The notes under the pieces were generated by a model. The model saw only the letters and a program-made list of their open reading frames with translations, searched no databases and had not been told where the DNA came from. Below, piece by piece: positions 1 to 6,305 of a stretch of DNA of 10,000 nt. Positions within the stretch are counted from its first letter, which is position 1; each line of letters opens with the position of its first letter. The stretch spans positions 1 through 10,000 of the forward strand of contig JAIWOE010000009.1 in NCBI GenBank assembly GCA_020217165.1, written 5' to 3'. This DNA is from Desulfovibrio sp. Its GTDB lineage: Bacteria; Desulfobacterota; Desulfovibrionia; Desulfovibrionales; Desulfovibrionaceae. Position numbers and translations under genes: made by a program.

Positions 1-20
1 GGTGCCTGCAGGTGCCTGCC
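1..20. repeat. Two-copy 10-bp direct repeat
   Basis: Two adjacent copies of GGTGCCTGC followed by A or C occupy the first 20 bases. The repeat is at the window edge, so its full length cannot be seen. No function is suggested by the sequence. Confidence 0.4.
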
Positions 21-70
21 TGGCCGGGTAAAAATGCGTGAAGGCCGGGGGGCTTCGGGCTGTCCCCGCG

Positions 71-99
71 TTGACCGTGCGCTGGAACTCATTTACTCT
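71..99 (+). promoter_or_regulatory. Candidate sigma-70 promoter for pilB
   Basis: TTGACC (71-76, five of six matches to the -35 consensus) is followed after 17 bases by TACTCT (94-99, a weak -10 with three matches). If used, transcription would begin at about 106-107, on or next to the ATG at 107, giving a leaderless message. The weak -10 makes this tentative. Confidence 0.25.
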
Positions 100-106
100 T
101 TGGCGT

Positions 107-1945
107 ATGAATACCGATCCTTCCCTGCCGCGCCAGCAAACGTCCCCCTCCCGCACCACGGCTCGCAGTTCGGGGCATGCAGCGCCCGGGGGGAATGCCC
201 CAACGGATATCGTCCCGCCTCGGTTCCGCCTGGATCCCTCCCACACCGCCCCCACCACGGGCGACCGCAAAAAGCTGGGGGAGATGCTGGTGGAAGACGG
301 CCTGCTCTCCGCCGACGACCTGCACAAGGCCCTGGCCGCGCACAAGAGCTACGGCATGAAGCTGGGCCAGTACCTCATCCAGCGCAATCTGGTGGATGAG
401 CGCAACATTGTGCGGCTGCTGGCCAAGCAGTTGCGGGTGGAGATGTTTGACCCGGACAAATATCCCCCCGACGTCTCCCTGTCCGACGTGGTGCCCGAGG
501 CCATCTCCCACAAGCACCTGCTGGTGCCCATCAAACGCACCGGGGACATGCTGATGCTGGCCATGATGGACCCCACGGACCTCAACGCCATCGACATCAT
601 CGGCAAGCTCACAAGGCTGTATGTGGAGCCGGTCATCTGCACGGAGCAGGAGTACGTCTCCTATTTTTACAAGATTTACGGCCGGATGCTAGAAGGCATC
701 GCCGATGTGGATTACGACGTGGAGCGGCCGCAGGGCGTGGAGGATTCCACCTTCACCATCTCCTCCCTGCAGTACATGGCCGAGGATGCACCCATCATCA
801 AGCTGGTGAACTCCACCCTGGTGGCTGCCCTGGAGCGCCGCGCCTCGGACATTCACATCCAGCCCCGGCAAGATTCCATCCTGGTGCGCTTCCGGGTGGA
901 TGGCAAGCTGGAGGAAGCCCCCGCCCCGCCCCGGCAGTTCTTCCTGCCCTTCATCTCGCGCATCAAACTCCTGTCCAACATGGATATTTCCGTCTCCCGC
1001 ATCCCCCAGGACGGCCGCTTCACCTACCGCACCAGGGAACGCGAAATCAGCGTGCGCACCTCCACCATGCCCACCATCTGGGGAGAAAAAGTGGTGCTGC
1101 GCCTGCTGGACCAGTCCGGCGACGCCATGGACCTGGAGCAGCTGGGCCTGGACACCCGGGAACAGCGCATCATCGAAACCGGGCTCAAGCGGCCCTACGG
1201 GATGCTCCTGGCCACGGGCCCCACGGGCAGCGGCAAGACCACCCTGCTTTACGCCCTGCTCAAGCGTCTGAACACCACGGACGTGAACATCGTCACCCTG
1301 GAAGATCCCGTGGAATACCGCATGGATTCTATTGCCCAGATCCAGCTGAACCGCAAGGCGGGCATGACCTTCGCCACGGGCCTGCGCTCGGTGCTGCGCC
1401 AGGACCCCGACGTGATCATGGTGGGGGAAATCCGGGACCTGGAAACGGCGGACATTGCCGTGCGCGCGGCCCTCACCGGGCACAAGGTGCTTTCCACCCT
1501 GCACACCAACAACGCCGCCGAAACCATCACCCGGCTCATCGAAATGGGCATCGAACCGTTTCTGGTGGCCTCCACCCTGCTGGTGTCCGTGGCCCAGCGG
1601 CTGGTGCGCCGGGTGTGCACGGACTGCTGCGAGGAGTTCCTGGCCACGCCGAGCATCCTCAAGGCCATGCAGGTCAAGACCACGGAACAGATTCGCATCC
1701 GCCGCGCCGTGGGCTGCCCGCGCTGCGGCCGCACGGGCTTCAAGGGCCGCATCGGCGTCTATGAAATCCTGGAAATCGACCAGGCCGTGCAGGACCTGAT
1801 CCTCAGGCGCGCCAGCTCCGCCACCATCCGCAATGCCGCCGTGGAGGCCGGCAAGCTGCACACCCTCAAGCAGAACGCCGCCATCAAGGTGCTGCGCGGG
1901 CTGACGACCATCGAAGAATACATGAGCGTGGCTTTTGAGCACTAA
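107..1945 (+). CDS. pilB: Type IV pilus/type II secretion assembly ATPase (PilB/GspE family)
   Basis: A 612-residue hexameric motor ATPase that would power pilin polymerisation from the cytoplasmic face of the inner membrane. After about 50 variable, Pro/Ser/Thr-rich residues comes an MshEN/T2SSE_N-type domain (about 55-200). The C-terminal motor has Walker A GPTGSGKT (371-378, Lys377), an Asp box (LEDPVEY), a Walker B-region GEIRD (Glu441), a His box (LSTLHTN) and a tetracysteine zinc site (C504, C507, C537, C540). This set is typical of GspE/PilB rather than the retraction ATPase PilT. The start is uncertain: ATG107 has no Shine-Dalgarno sequence, and an in-frame GTG at 38 would add 23 residues. 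Its likely partner, PilC, is encoded at 8702-9922 on the other strand. PilB and GspE cannot be told apart with certainty from sequence alone. Confidence 0.93.
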   Translation: MNTDPSLPRQQTSPSRTTARSSGHAAPGGNAPTDIVPPRFRLDPSHTAPTTGDRKKLGEMLVEDGLLSADDLHKALAAHKSYGMKLGQYLIQRNLVDERNIVRLLAKQLRVEMFDPDKYPPDVSLSDVVPEAISHKHLLVPIKRTGDMLMLAMMDPTDLNAIDIIGKLTRLYVEPVICTEQEYVSYFYKIYGRMLEGIADVDYDVERPQGVEDSTFTISSLQYMAEDAPIIKLVNSTLVAALERRASDIHIQPRQDSILVRFRVDGKLEEAPAPPRQFFLPFISRIKLLSNMDISVSRIPQDGRFTYRTREREISVRTSTMPTIWGEKVVLRLLDQSGDAMDLEQLGLDTREQRIIETGLKRPYGMLLATGPTGSGKTTLLYALLKRLNTTDVNIVTLEDPVEYRMDSIAQIQLNRKAGMTFATGLRSVLRQDPDVIMVGEIRDLETADIAVRAALTGHKVLSTLHTNNAAETITRLIEMGIEPFLVASTLLVSVAQRLVRRVCTDCCEEFLATPSILKAMQVKTTEQIRIRRAVGCPRCGRTGFKGRIGVYEILEIDQAVQDLILRRASSATIRNAAVEAGKLHTLKQNAAIKVLRGLTTIEEYMSVAFEH

Positions 1946-2072
1946 CACAGCATGGCCGATGCCATCGCCTCGCGTCATGCCCATCAAATATGATGTGACG
2001 ACTTTTCCCGATTTCGTGGAGGATCGTCAGCCGAACGACGCGGATGTTGGCACTACCTTTTAGGCCGCACCC

Positions 2073-2468
2073 CTAGAATTCATACCGCTGCAGCTGCGGG
2101 CCGCGGCCGGTGCCGGGGGCGGTCTCCAGCTGTTCCTGACGCTGTTTGCACTGAATGCAAAGGGTGGTGACGGGCCGGGCCTTGAGCCGGGCCACCCCGA
2201 TGGGCTCGCCGCACTCCTCGCACTCGCCGTATTCGCCATTCTCAATGCGCTGCAACGCCTCACGGATTTTGCGCAGCATGGTATGCTCCCGCTGCCGCAG
2301 ACTGAGCAGGAACTCGCGTTCGGACTCCGCAGAGGCCCTGTCCGCCGGGTCCGGCATGGCCATCTCTCCACCCTGCATGGATTCCACCGCGTCGTCACCA
2401 CGCTGTAGAATCTCATCGGCCATGCGCTTCAGCAATGCCTTGAAATACTCCGTCTGATCATGATCCAT
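2073..2468 (-). CDS. dksA: DksA/TraR family RNA polymerase-binding transcription factor
   Basis: A 131-residue regulator of the type that enters the RNA polymerase secondary channel and, with ppGpp, adjusts promoter output during starvation. It has a helical coiled coil whose tip keeps the DPADRA motif (Asp40, Asp43, Ala45), matching the DxxDxA motif needed for DksA activity in E. coli. A four-cysteine zinc finger (C83, C86, C104, C107) follows. It is about 20 residues shorter than E. coli DksA, mainly at the N terminus. The ATG at 2468 is chosen because GAGAGGAG lies four bases upstream; an ATG at 2483 and a GTG at 2486 would place that purine tract inside the gene. It converges on pilB with no clear terminator between them. 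It could be a DksA paralogue rather than the main copy. Confidence 0.9.
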   Translation of the reverse strand: MDHDQTEYFKALLKRMADEILQRGDDAVESMQGGEMAMPDPADRASAESEREFLLSLRQREHTMLRKIREALQRIENGEYGECEECGEPIGVARLKARPVTTLCIQCKQRQEQLETAPGTGRGPQLQRYEF

Positions 2469-2664
2469 GATGCTCCTCTCCATCACTGCTCACGCGTCAT
2501 GAAATCACCCGTTTTGGACAAAATGAGTGGTGCTCTTGGGCGTTGCATCCCGCGGCCAAGCACCATGCAGTGAGGCTGCGCCGCATTGCATCGATACAAG
2601 GTGACGCTGCTGTATCACAAATTAAAAAATGTCAAAACAGTAATGTGGCCTTTGGAGAAATTTA
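2469..2664. other. Divergent intergenic region between dksA and the YitT gene
   Basis: About 200 bases, more AT-rich than the neighbouring genes near 2611-2665. No convincing gene is seen. It contains a small palindrome TTTTG-GA-CAAAA (2512-2523) about 44 bases upstream of dksA and an imperfect palindrome TTGCATCGATACAA (2586-2599). It should hold promoters for both divergent genes, but no clear -35/-10 pair could be assigned. Confidence 0.5.
2586..2599. promoter_or_regulatory. Imperfect palindrome, possible operator
   Basis: TTGCATCGATACAA is symmetric apart from one mismatched pair. Its TTG-N8-CAA layout resembles the half-site geometry of CRP/FNR-family operators, but the inner bases do not match FNR (TTGAT-N4-ATCAA). 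Its place between two divergent genes makes it a possible operator for either one. Confidence 0.2.
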
Positions 2665-2745
2665 ATGCTAGGCAGTGCAGGTCAAGCCAACCCAAGCTCC
2701 CGCCTCGCACCGGCAGTCTTTCATCATGACCAACATTTCCCCTGA
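2665..2745 (+). CDS. Possible 26-residue upstream ORF overlapping the YitT gene start
   Basis: ATG2665 is preceded by GGAG at 2654-2657 with seven bases of spacing, the best Shine-Dalgarno sequence in this stretch. The ORF starts MLGSAGQ, ends HHDQHFP and stops at 2745. It runs out of frame over the first 20 bases of the YitT gene (ATG2726), which lacks its own Shine-Dalgarno. It could be a leader that couples translation, or chance. No protein family is recognised. Confidence 0.3.
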   Translation: MLGSAGQANPSSRLAPAVFHHDQHFP

Positions 2746-3667
2746 CTCTCACGGCGCTTCCGGGCGCTCCGGCAATGATTGCGTGAACCTCGACTGCATG
2801 GAACCCGAGCCCGAGGCACAGTCGCGCACCATGTTCATCCTGAAGAATCTCATGCTGCTGGCCATGGGCGCGGTACTCTTTGCCGCGGGGTTCAACGGCT
2901 TTGCCCTGCCGCACACCCTGCTGGCGGGGGGGATTTCCGGCCTGAGCATGCTCATGTATTATATGCTCGGCGTGCCGGACCCGGCCGTGTGGTACGCCCT
3001 GCTCAATGTGCCGTTGTACGTACTGGGCTGGATTGGCGTGAGCCGGCGCTTCTTCTGGTACAGCCTGGCCGGCGCCGGCATGCTGACCCTGTGCCTGAAC
3101 TTCGTGCACCCGGCGGTGCATGTGGCCGACCCCGTGCTGGCCCTGCTGGCCGGTGGCTCCCTCATGGGGGCGGGGCTGGGCATTGCCCTGCATTCCATGG
3201 GCTCCCTGGGCGGGACGGACATCATCGCCATCCTCACCTTCCAGAAATACGGCTTCCCCGTGGGCCGCTTCAATTTTCTGGTCAACGGCATCATCCTGGG
3301 TGCGGGACTCATTGCCCTGCCCCTGCACGCCGTGCTGTATTCCCTGGCCATGATCTTTGTTTCTTCGGCCACCCTGGAATATTTCCTGGGGGTGTTCAAT
3401 CAGCGAAAGATGGCCCTCATCATTTCGGATAAATATGACTGCATTGCCGAGGGCATCACCCACAAGCTGCACCGCGGCTGCACCCTGCTGACCGGAGAGG
3501 GGGGATTCACCCACAATCCCAAGAAGGTGGTGCTGGCGGTGGTGAACAACATTCAGATCAAGCGACTGGAGGAACTGGTGTATTCCCATGACCCCCGGGC
3601 CTTCATGATCACCCTGTCCACCTCCACGGTGCTGGGGGAAGGCTTTTTGAAGCGCAAGACGTATTGA
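2726..3667 (+). CDS. YitT family membrane protein (DUF161/DUF2179)
   Basis: A 313-residue integral membrane protein of the YitT family, whose molecular function is not firmly known. After a hydrophilic N terminus (about 1-38) come several hydrophobic segments (about 39-225) with family-like motifs such as LLAGGISGLS and SLGGTDIIA. A soluble C-terminal DUF2179 domain (about 227-313) includes RGCTLLTGEGG and DPRAFMI. The start is uncertain: ATG2726 has no good Shine-Dalgarno, GTG2675 would add 17 residues, and ATG2831, just before the first membrane segment, would remove 35. The strongest ribosome-binding site upstream serves the short ORF at 2665. The gene ends six bases from the convergent phosphatase gene with no obvious terminator. 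Confidence 0.85.
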   Translation: MTNISPDSHGASGRSGNDCVNLDCMEPEPEAQSRTMFILKNLMLLAMGAVLFAAGFNGFALPHTLLAGGISGLSMLMYYMLGVPDPAVWYALLNVPLYVLGWIGVSRRFFWYSLAGAGMLTLCLNFVHPAVHVADPVLALLAGGSLMGAGLGIALHSMGSLGGTDIIAILTFQKYGFPVGRFNFLVNGIILGAGLIALPLHAVLYSLAMIFVSSATLEYFLGVFNQRKMALIISDKYDCIAEGITHKLHRGCTLLTGEGGFTHNPKKVVLAVVNNIQIKRLEELVYSHDPRAFMITLSTSTVLGEGFLKRKTY

Positions 3668-3673
3668 GACAGG

Positions 3674-4456
3674 CTACACGAAGGCCAGTACAGCGGTAGC
3701 GTCGTCCCGGCCGCGGCGGCGGGTCACTTCATCCAGCAGGCCGTGGGCCAAGGTTTCGGGCATGCCGTCCCGGGCCAGGAGCAGCCGCAGGGTGTCGTCC
3801 CCCAGGGGCTTGGAAACGCCGTCGGTGCAGAGGAGAAACCGGTCGCCCGGCCTGCAGTGGACCATGGTCACATCGGGCAGGGGGTCACGCAGCATGCCCA
3901 GGCAGCGCATGAGCTGATGCCGGGCCGGATGCCGGAAGGCCTGGGACGAGCGCAGGTCGCCCATGGAGACAAGGCTGGCCGTGAGGGTATGGTCATCGGT
4001 GAGGGGGATGAGGGATTCATCCCGCAGCTGATAGACGCGACTGTCCCCCAGGTGAGCCACCAGGGCTTCGTCGCCGCGCAGCAGGAGCATGGCCAGGGTG
4101 GCGCTCATGCCCGCCAGGGACGGTTGACGCAGGGCATGCATCCGCAGCTGGCGGGACACCCGGCGCACGCACTGGGCCACCAGATCGGCACAGGCATGCG
4201 GCCCCAGGGAGCCGGCAAACATCGCCGCAGATTCCCCGTCCTGGTTGTGGCAGGCGTCTTCCTGGAGCCCACGCCGCAGCATGGCGGGCAGGGCCTTGAC
4301 CACAAAGTTGGCCGCCACCTCCCCGCCAGCGCGGCCGCCCACGCCATCGCTCACCACGCACAGAGCCATGCCCTGGCCCAGGGCCTGGGTGACGCTCCAG
4401 GCGTCCTGGTTCTTCACGTGGAAGGGACCTTTTCTGCTCACGCCGCATGCATGCAT
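3674..4456 (-). CDS. PP2C-family serine/threonine protein phosphatase
   Basis: A 260-residue cytosolic, metal-dependent phosphatase made of a single PP2C (PPM) domain with no membrane segment. The metal-binding signatures are present in order: KNQDAW (Asp18), VSDGVGG (Asp37-Gly38), GMSATLA, HLGDSRVY, LTDDHTL, CTDGVS (Asp212-Gly213) and GRDDATA (Asp251, Asp252), so it should be active. Bacterial members of this type (Stp/PppA) reverse Ser/Thr phosphorylation by Hanks-type kinases; no kinase gene is present in the window. The ATG at 4456 has GAGG eight bases upstream, and that sequence overlaps the TGA stop of the lipid kinase gene (4467-4469). The two genes are therefore ten bases apart and very probably co-transcribed and translationally linked. 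Confidence 0.92.
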   Translation of the reverse strand: MHACGVSRKGPFHVKNQDAWSVTQALGQGMALCVVSDGVGGRAGGEVAANFVVKALPAMLRRGLQEDACHNQDGESAAMFAGSLGPHACADLVAQCVRRVSRQLRMHALRQPSLAGMSATLAMLLLRGDEALVAHLGDSRVYQLRDESLIPLTDDHTLTASLVSMGDLRSSQAFRHPARHQLMRCLGMLRDPLPDVTMVHCRPGDRFLLCTDGVSKPLGDDTLRLLLARDGMPETLAHGLLDEVTRRRGRDDATAVLAFV

Positions 4457-4466
4457 GGTGCGCGCC

Positions 4467-4832
4467 TCAGGGTTGCAGGGCATCCCACAGGGGCCGCGCC
4501 AGAAGGGTGAGTCCCACGGCCACGGAGCCCAGGGCACTCAGGAGCACGGCGCCGGCCATGATGTCCTTCACCCGTCCATACCGCGGATCGTGCTGCGGGC
4601 ACAACACATCCACCAGAAATTCCACCCCGGTGTTGGCAACCTCCATGGCCAGCACCAGGGTGCACATGGCCAGGATGATGGCCAGCTCCTGCCGCGGCAG
4701 CCCCAGGCCCAGGGCCAGGGCCACAATGCCCAGGCCGATGGCGCCATGGATCCAAAAATTGCGCTGCGTGCGGGCCACGCAGCACAGGCCGTTCCAGGCG
4801 TAGGAGAAGCTTTTGGCGAATTTGCGGGGCAT
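4467..4832 (-). CDS. dgkA: DgkA-family lipid kinase (diacylglycerol or undecaprenol kinase)
   Basis: A 121-residue inner-membrane kinase with about three hydrophobic helices, the usual size for the family. Members use ATP to phosphorylate diacylglycerol or undecaprenol, recycling membrane lipid or the carrier for cell-wall and polysaccharide synthesis. Residues aligning with the E. coli active site are present: Glu64, Asn67, Glu71, Asp75, Lys89 and Asp90 (E. coli 69, 72, 76, 80, 94, 95). The position of E. coli Glu28 is Gln23 here, within TQRNF. That stretch resembles the Bacillus-type undecaprenol kinase, so the substrate is undecided. The ATG at 4832 has AAAGG about six bases upstream. It is first in an operon with the phosphatase gene. 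Confidence 0.9.
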   Translation of the reverse strand: MPRKFAKSFSYAWNGLCCVARTQRNFWIHGAIGLGIVALALGLGLPRQELAIILAMCTLVLAMEVANTGVEFLVDVLCPQHDPRYGRVKDIMAGAVLLSALGSVAVGLTLLARPLWDALQP

Positions 4833-4853
4833 GGAGCACCTTTGTTCCGCTGG

Positions 4854-4882
4854 GCAATAGCCGGAGGGCGACGGCGGGTCAA
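4854..4882 (-). promoter_or_regulatory. Candidate sigma-70 promoter for the dgkA-phosphatase operon
   Basis: On the minus strand TTGACC (4882-4877) and TATTGC (4859-4854) are separated by exactly 17 bases, about 22 bases ahead of the dgkA start. It lies downstream of the tRNA terminator, which fits independent expression of the operon. The -35 is strong and the -10 is partial. Confidence 0.45.
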
Positions 4883-4926
4883 CCAGGTGACACAACCTTC
4901 CAGCACGCCACGCTACCAGGGCGGAC

Positions 4927-4960
4927 AAAAAAAGAACCCCCAGGAAATCCTGAGGGTTCT
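4927..4960 (-). terminator. Intrinsic terminator of the tRNA-Val gene
   Basis: On the minus strand AGAACCC and CAGGA pair with TCCTG and GGGTTCT around a tiny loop, followed by a run of seven T. It is a strong, one-directional Rho-independent terminator that begins 11 bases after the tRNA's encoded CCA end. Confidence 0.9.
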
Positions 4961-4970
4961 GCTATTCCGG

Positions 4971-5046
<76 letters not shown>

Positions 5047-5053
5047 ACATGTG

Positions 5054-5082
5054 TCTTTAGGGATTTCGACCCCGCTTGGCAA
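5054..5082 (-). promoter_or_regulatory. Candidate tRNA-Val promoter
   Basis: On the minus strand TTGCCA (5082-5077) and TAAAGA (5059-5054) are 17 bases apart, and the -10 lies seven bases upstream of the tRNA 5' end. A-tracts lie upstream at 5087-5092 and 5108-5113. The -35 also forms one arm of an inverted repeat TGGCAA-N8-TTGCCA (5077-5096). Confidence 0.45.
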
Positions 5083-5125
5083 GCACTTTTTTGCCACTCC
5101 CCTGACATTTTTTCGACACCCCCCC

Positions 5126-5154
5126 GTCACACCCCCTGCGCATCATGATATAGT
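5126..5154 (+). promoter_or_regulatory. Candidate extended -10 promoter for rmlBD
   Basis: GTCACA (5126-5131) and TATAGT (5149-5154, five of six matches) are 17 bases apart. A TG one base upstream of the -10 (5146-5147) gives the extended form TGATATAGT. The start would be near 5161, leaving a leader of about 110 bases before rmlB. Confidence 0.5.
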
Positions 5155-5195
5155 GGCGCCAGCATCAGTTCTCCAGTCCGCACCACTGCTCTTTG

Positions 5196-5224
5196 TTGAC
5201 CCTGGCCCGGCATCAGGGTAGAAG
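5196..5224 (+). promoter_or_regulatory. Second candidate promoter for rmlBD
   Basis: TTGACC (5196-5201) and TAGAAG (5219-5224) are 17 bases apart, closer to rmlB. The spacer carries a six-base inverted repeat, ACCCTG (5199-5204) with CAGGGT (5214-5219). This could be a second promoter or only a small hairpin in the leader of the upstream transcript. Confidence 0.3.
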
Positions 5225-5270
5225 CAAGCCGCACCATCTTTTCACCCTTCTCATTCCCCAAGGATGCAGC

Positions 5271-6305
5271 ATGCGATTGCTTGTGACTGGCGGTTGCGGT
5301 TTCATCGGCGCCAACTATCTGTACTACCTCTTCGAGTCTGACCCCGACTGCTTTGTGGTCAACCTGGACAAGCTCACCTACGCGGGCAATCTCCTGTCCG
5401 TCACGCCCCTGGAAGAGCGCCACGGCACCAAGCACGGCGACGGCCGCTACGTCTTCGCCCACGGGGACATCGCCGACGCAGATCTGGTGACGCGCCTGGT
5501 GCGGGAGCACCGCATTGACGCCATCGTGAACTTTGCCGCGGAATCCCATGTGGACCGCTCCATCAACGATCCCACCCCCTTCATGACCACCAACATCCTG
5601 GGCGCCCAGAACCTCCTGGACGTGGCCCGGGCCATGAAGCTGGAACGCATCGTGCACGTCTCCACGGACGAGGTGTACGGCACTCTGGGACCGGAGGGCA
5701 AGTTCACCGAAACCACCCCCCTGGCACCCAACAGCCCGTATTCCGCCTCCAAGGCCGCGGCGGACCTGCTGTGCCGCGCCTGGTTCCATACCTACAACAC
5801 CCCCGTGGTGGTGACGCGCTGTTCCAACAATTACGGGCCGTTCCAGTTCCCCGAAAAGCTTATTCCCCTGATGATCACCAAGGCCAAGGCCGACCAGCCC
5901 CTGCCCGTGTACGGCGACGGCCAAAACGTGCGCGACTGGATTTTCGTGCGCGACCACTGCCGCGGCGTGGACTTGGCCCTGCGCAAGGGCACCCCGGGCG
6001 AGGCCTACAACTTTGGCGGCAATGCGGAAAAGACCAACATTGATGTGGTGAAGACCATCCTCACGGCGCTGGGCAAGCCAGAATCCCTCATCACCTATGT
6101 GCAGGACCGGCCCGGCCACGACCGCCGCTATGCCATGGATTACTCCCTGGCCGAGCGCGCCCTGGGCTTCACTCCCGAATACACCTTCACTCGCGGCATT
6201 CAAGAGACCCTCACCTGGTACAACCAGAACGAGGAATGGGTGGCCAGCGTGCAGAGCGGGGCGTACCTGGCCTTCATGCAACAGTGGTACGGGAGCAGAA
6301 CATGA
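5271..6305 (+). CDS. rmlB: dTDP-glucose 4,6-dehydratase
   Basis: A 344-residue cytosolic enzyme of the extended short-chain dehydrogenase family. It converts dTDP-D-glucose to dTDP-4-keto-6-deoxy-D-glucose using bound NAD, an early step of dTDP-L-rhamnose synthesis. The Rossmann motif GGCGFIG is at 7-13, the family signature AAESHVDRS at 89-97, the catalytic Thr132-Asp133-Glu134 in STDEVYG, and Tyr157/Lys161 in YSASK. Substrate-site motifs NNYGPFQFPEKLIP and GDGQNVRDW follow. Thr-Asp-Glu separates dehydratases from UDP-galactose epimerases. The ATG at 5271 has AAGGA six bases upstream; an in-frame ATG at 5193 would add 26 unrelated residues. It is the first gene of an operon with rmlD. The symbol rfbB is a synonym. 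Confidence 0.96.
   Translation: MRLLVTGGCGFIGANYLYYLFESDPDCFVVNLDKLTYAGNLLSVTPLEERHGTKHGDGRYVFAHGDIADADLVTRLVREHRIDAIVNFAAESHVDRSINDPTPFMTTNILGAQNLLDVARAMKLERIVHVSTDEVYGTLGPEGKFTETTPLAPNSPYSASKAAADLLCRAWFHTYNTPVVVTRCSNNYGPFQFPEKLIPLMITKAKADQPLPVYGDGQNVRDWIFVRDHCRGVDLALRKGTPGEAYNFGGNAEKTNIDVVKTILTALGKPESLITYVQDRPGHDRRYAMDYSLAERALGFTPEYTFTRGIQETLTWYNQNEEWVASVQSGAYLAFMQQWYGSRT

Noticed and set aside
1952..1965. Hairpin ATGGC-CGAT-GCCAT after pilB as a terminator
   Set aside because: The stem is only five pairs and no T tract follows.
689..1987. 432-codon open frame antisense to pilB
   Set aside because: Its protein is low-complexity, rich in Gly, His, Ala and Gln, with no family motif, as expected for the reverse strand of a GC-rich gene. 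The opposite strand encodes a clear ATPase.
1977..2063. 28-codon ORF (MPIKYDVTTF...) after pilB
   Set aside because: No Shine-Dalgarno, third-position GC near one half against a much higher level in neighbouring genes, and no known family. Kept only as a note because it fills most of the gap before dksA.
2048..2063. TGGCACTACCTTTTAG as a sigma-54 promoter
   Set aside because: The -24 half matches but the required GC at -12 is TA.
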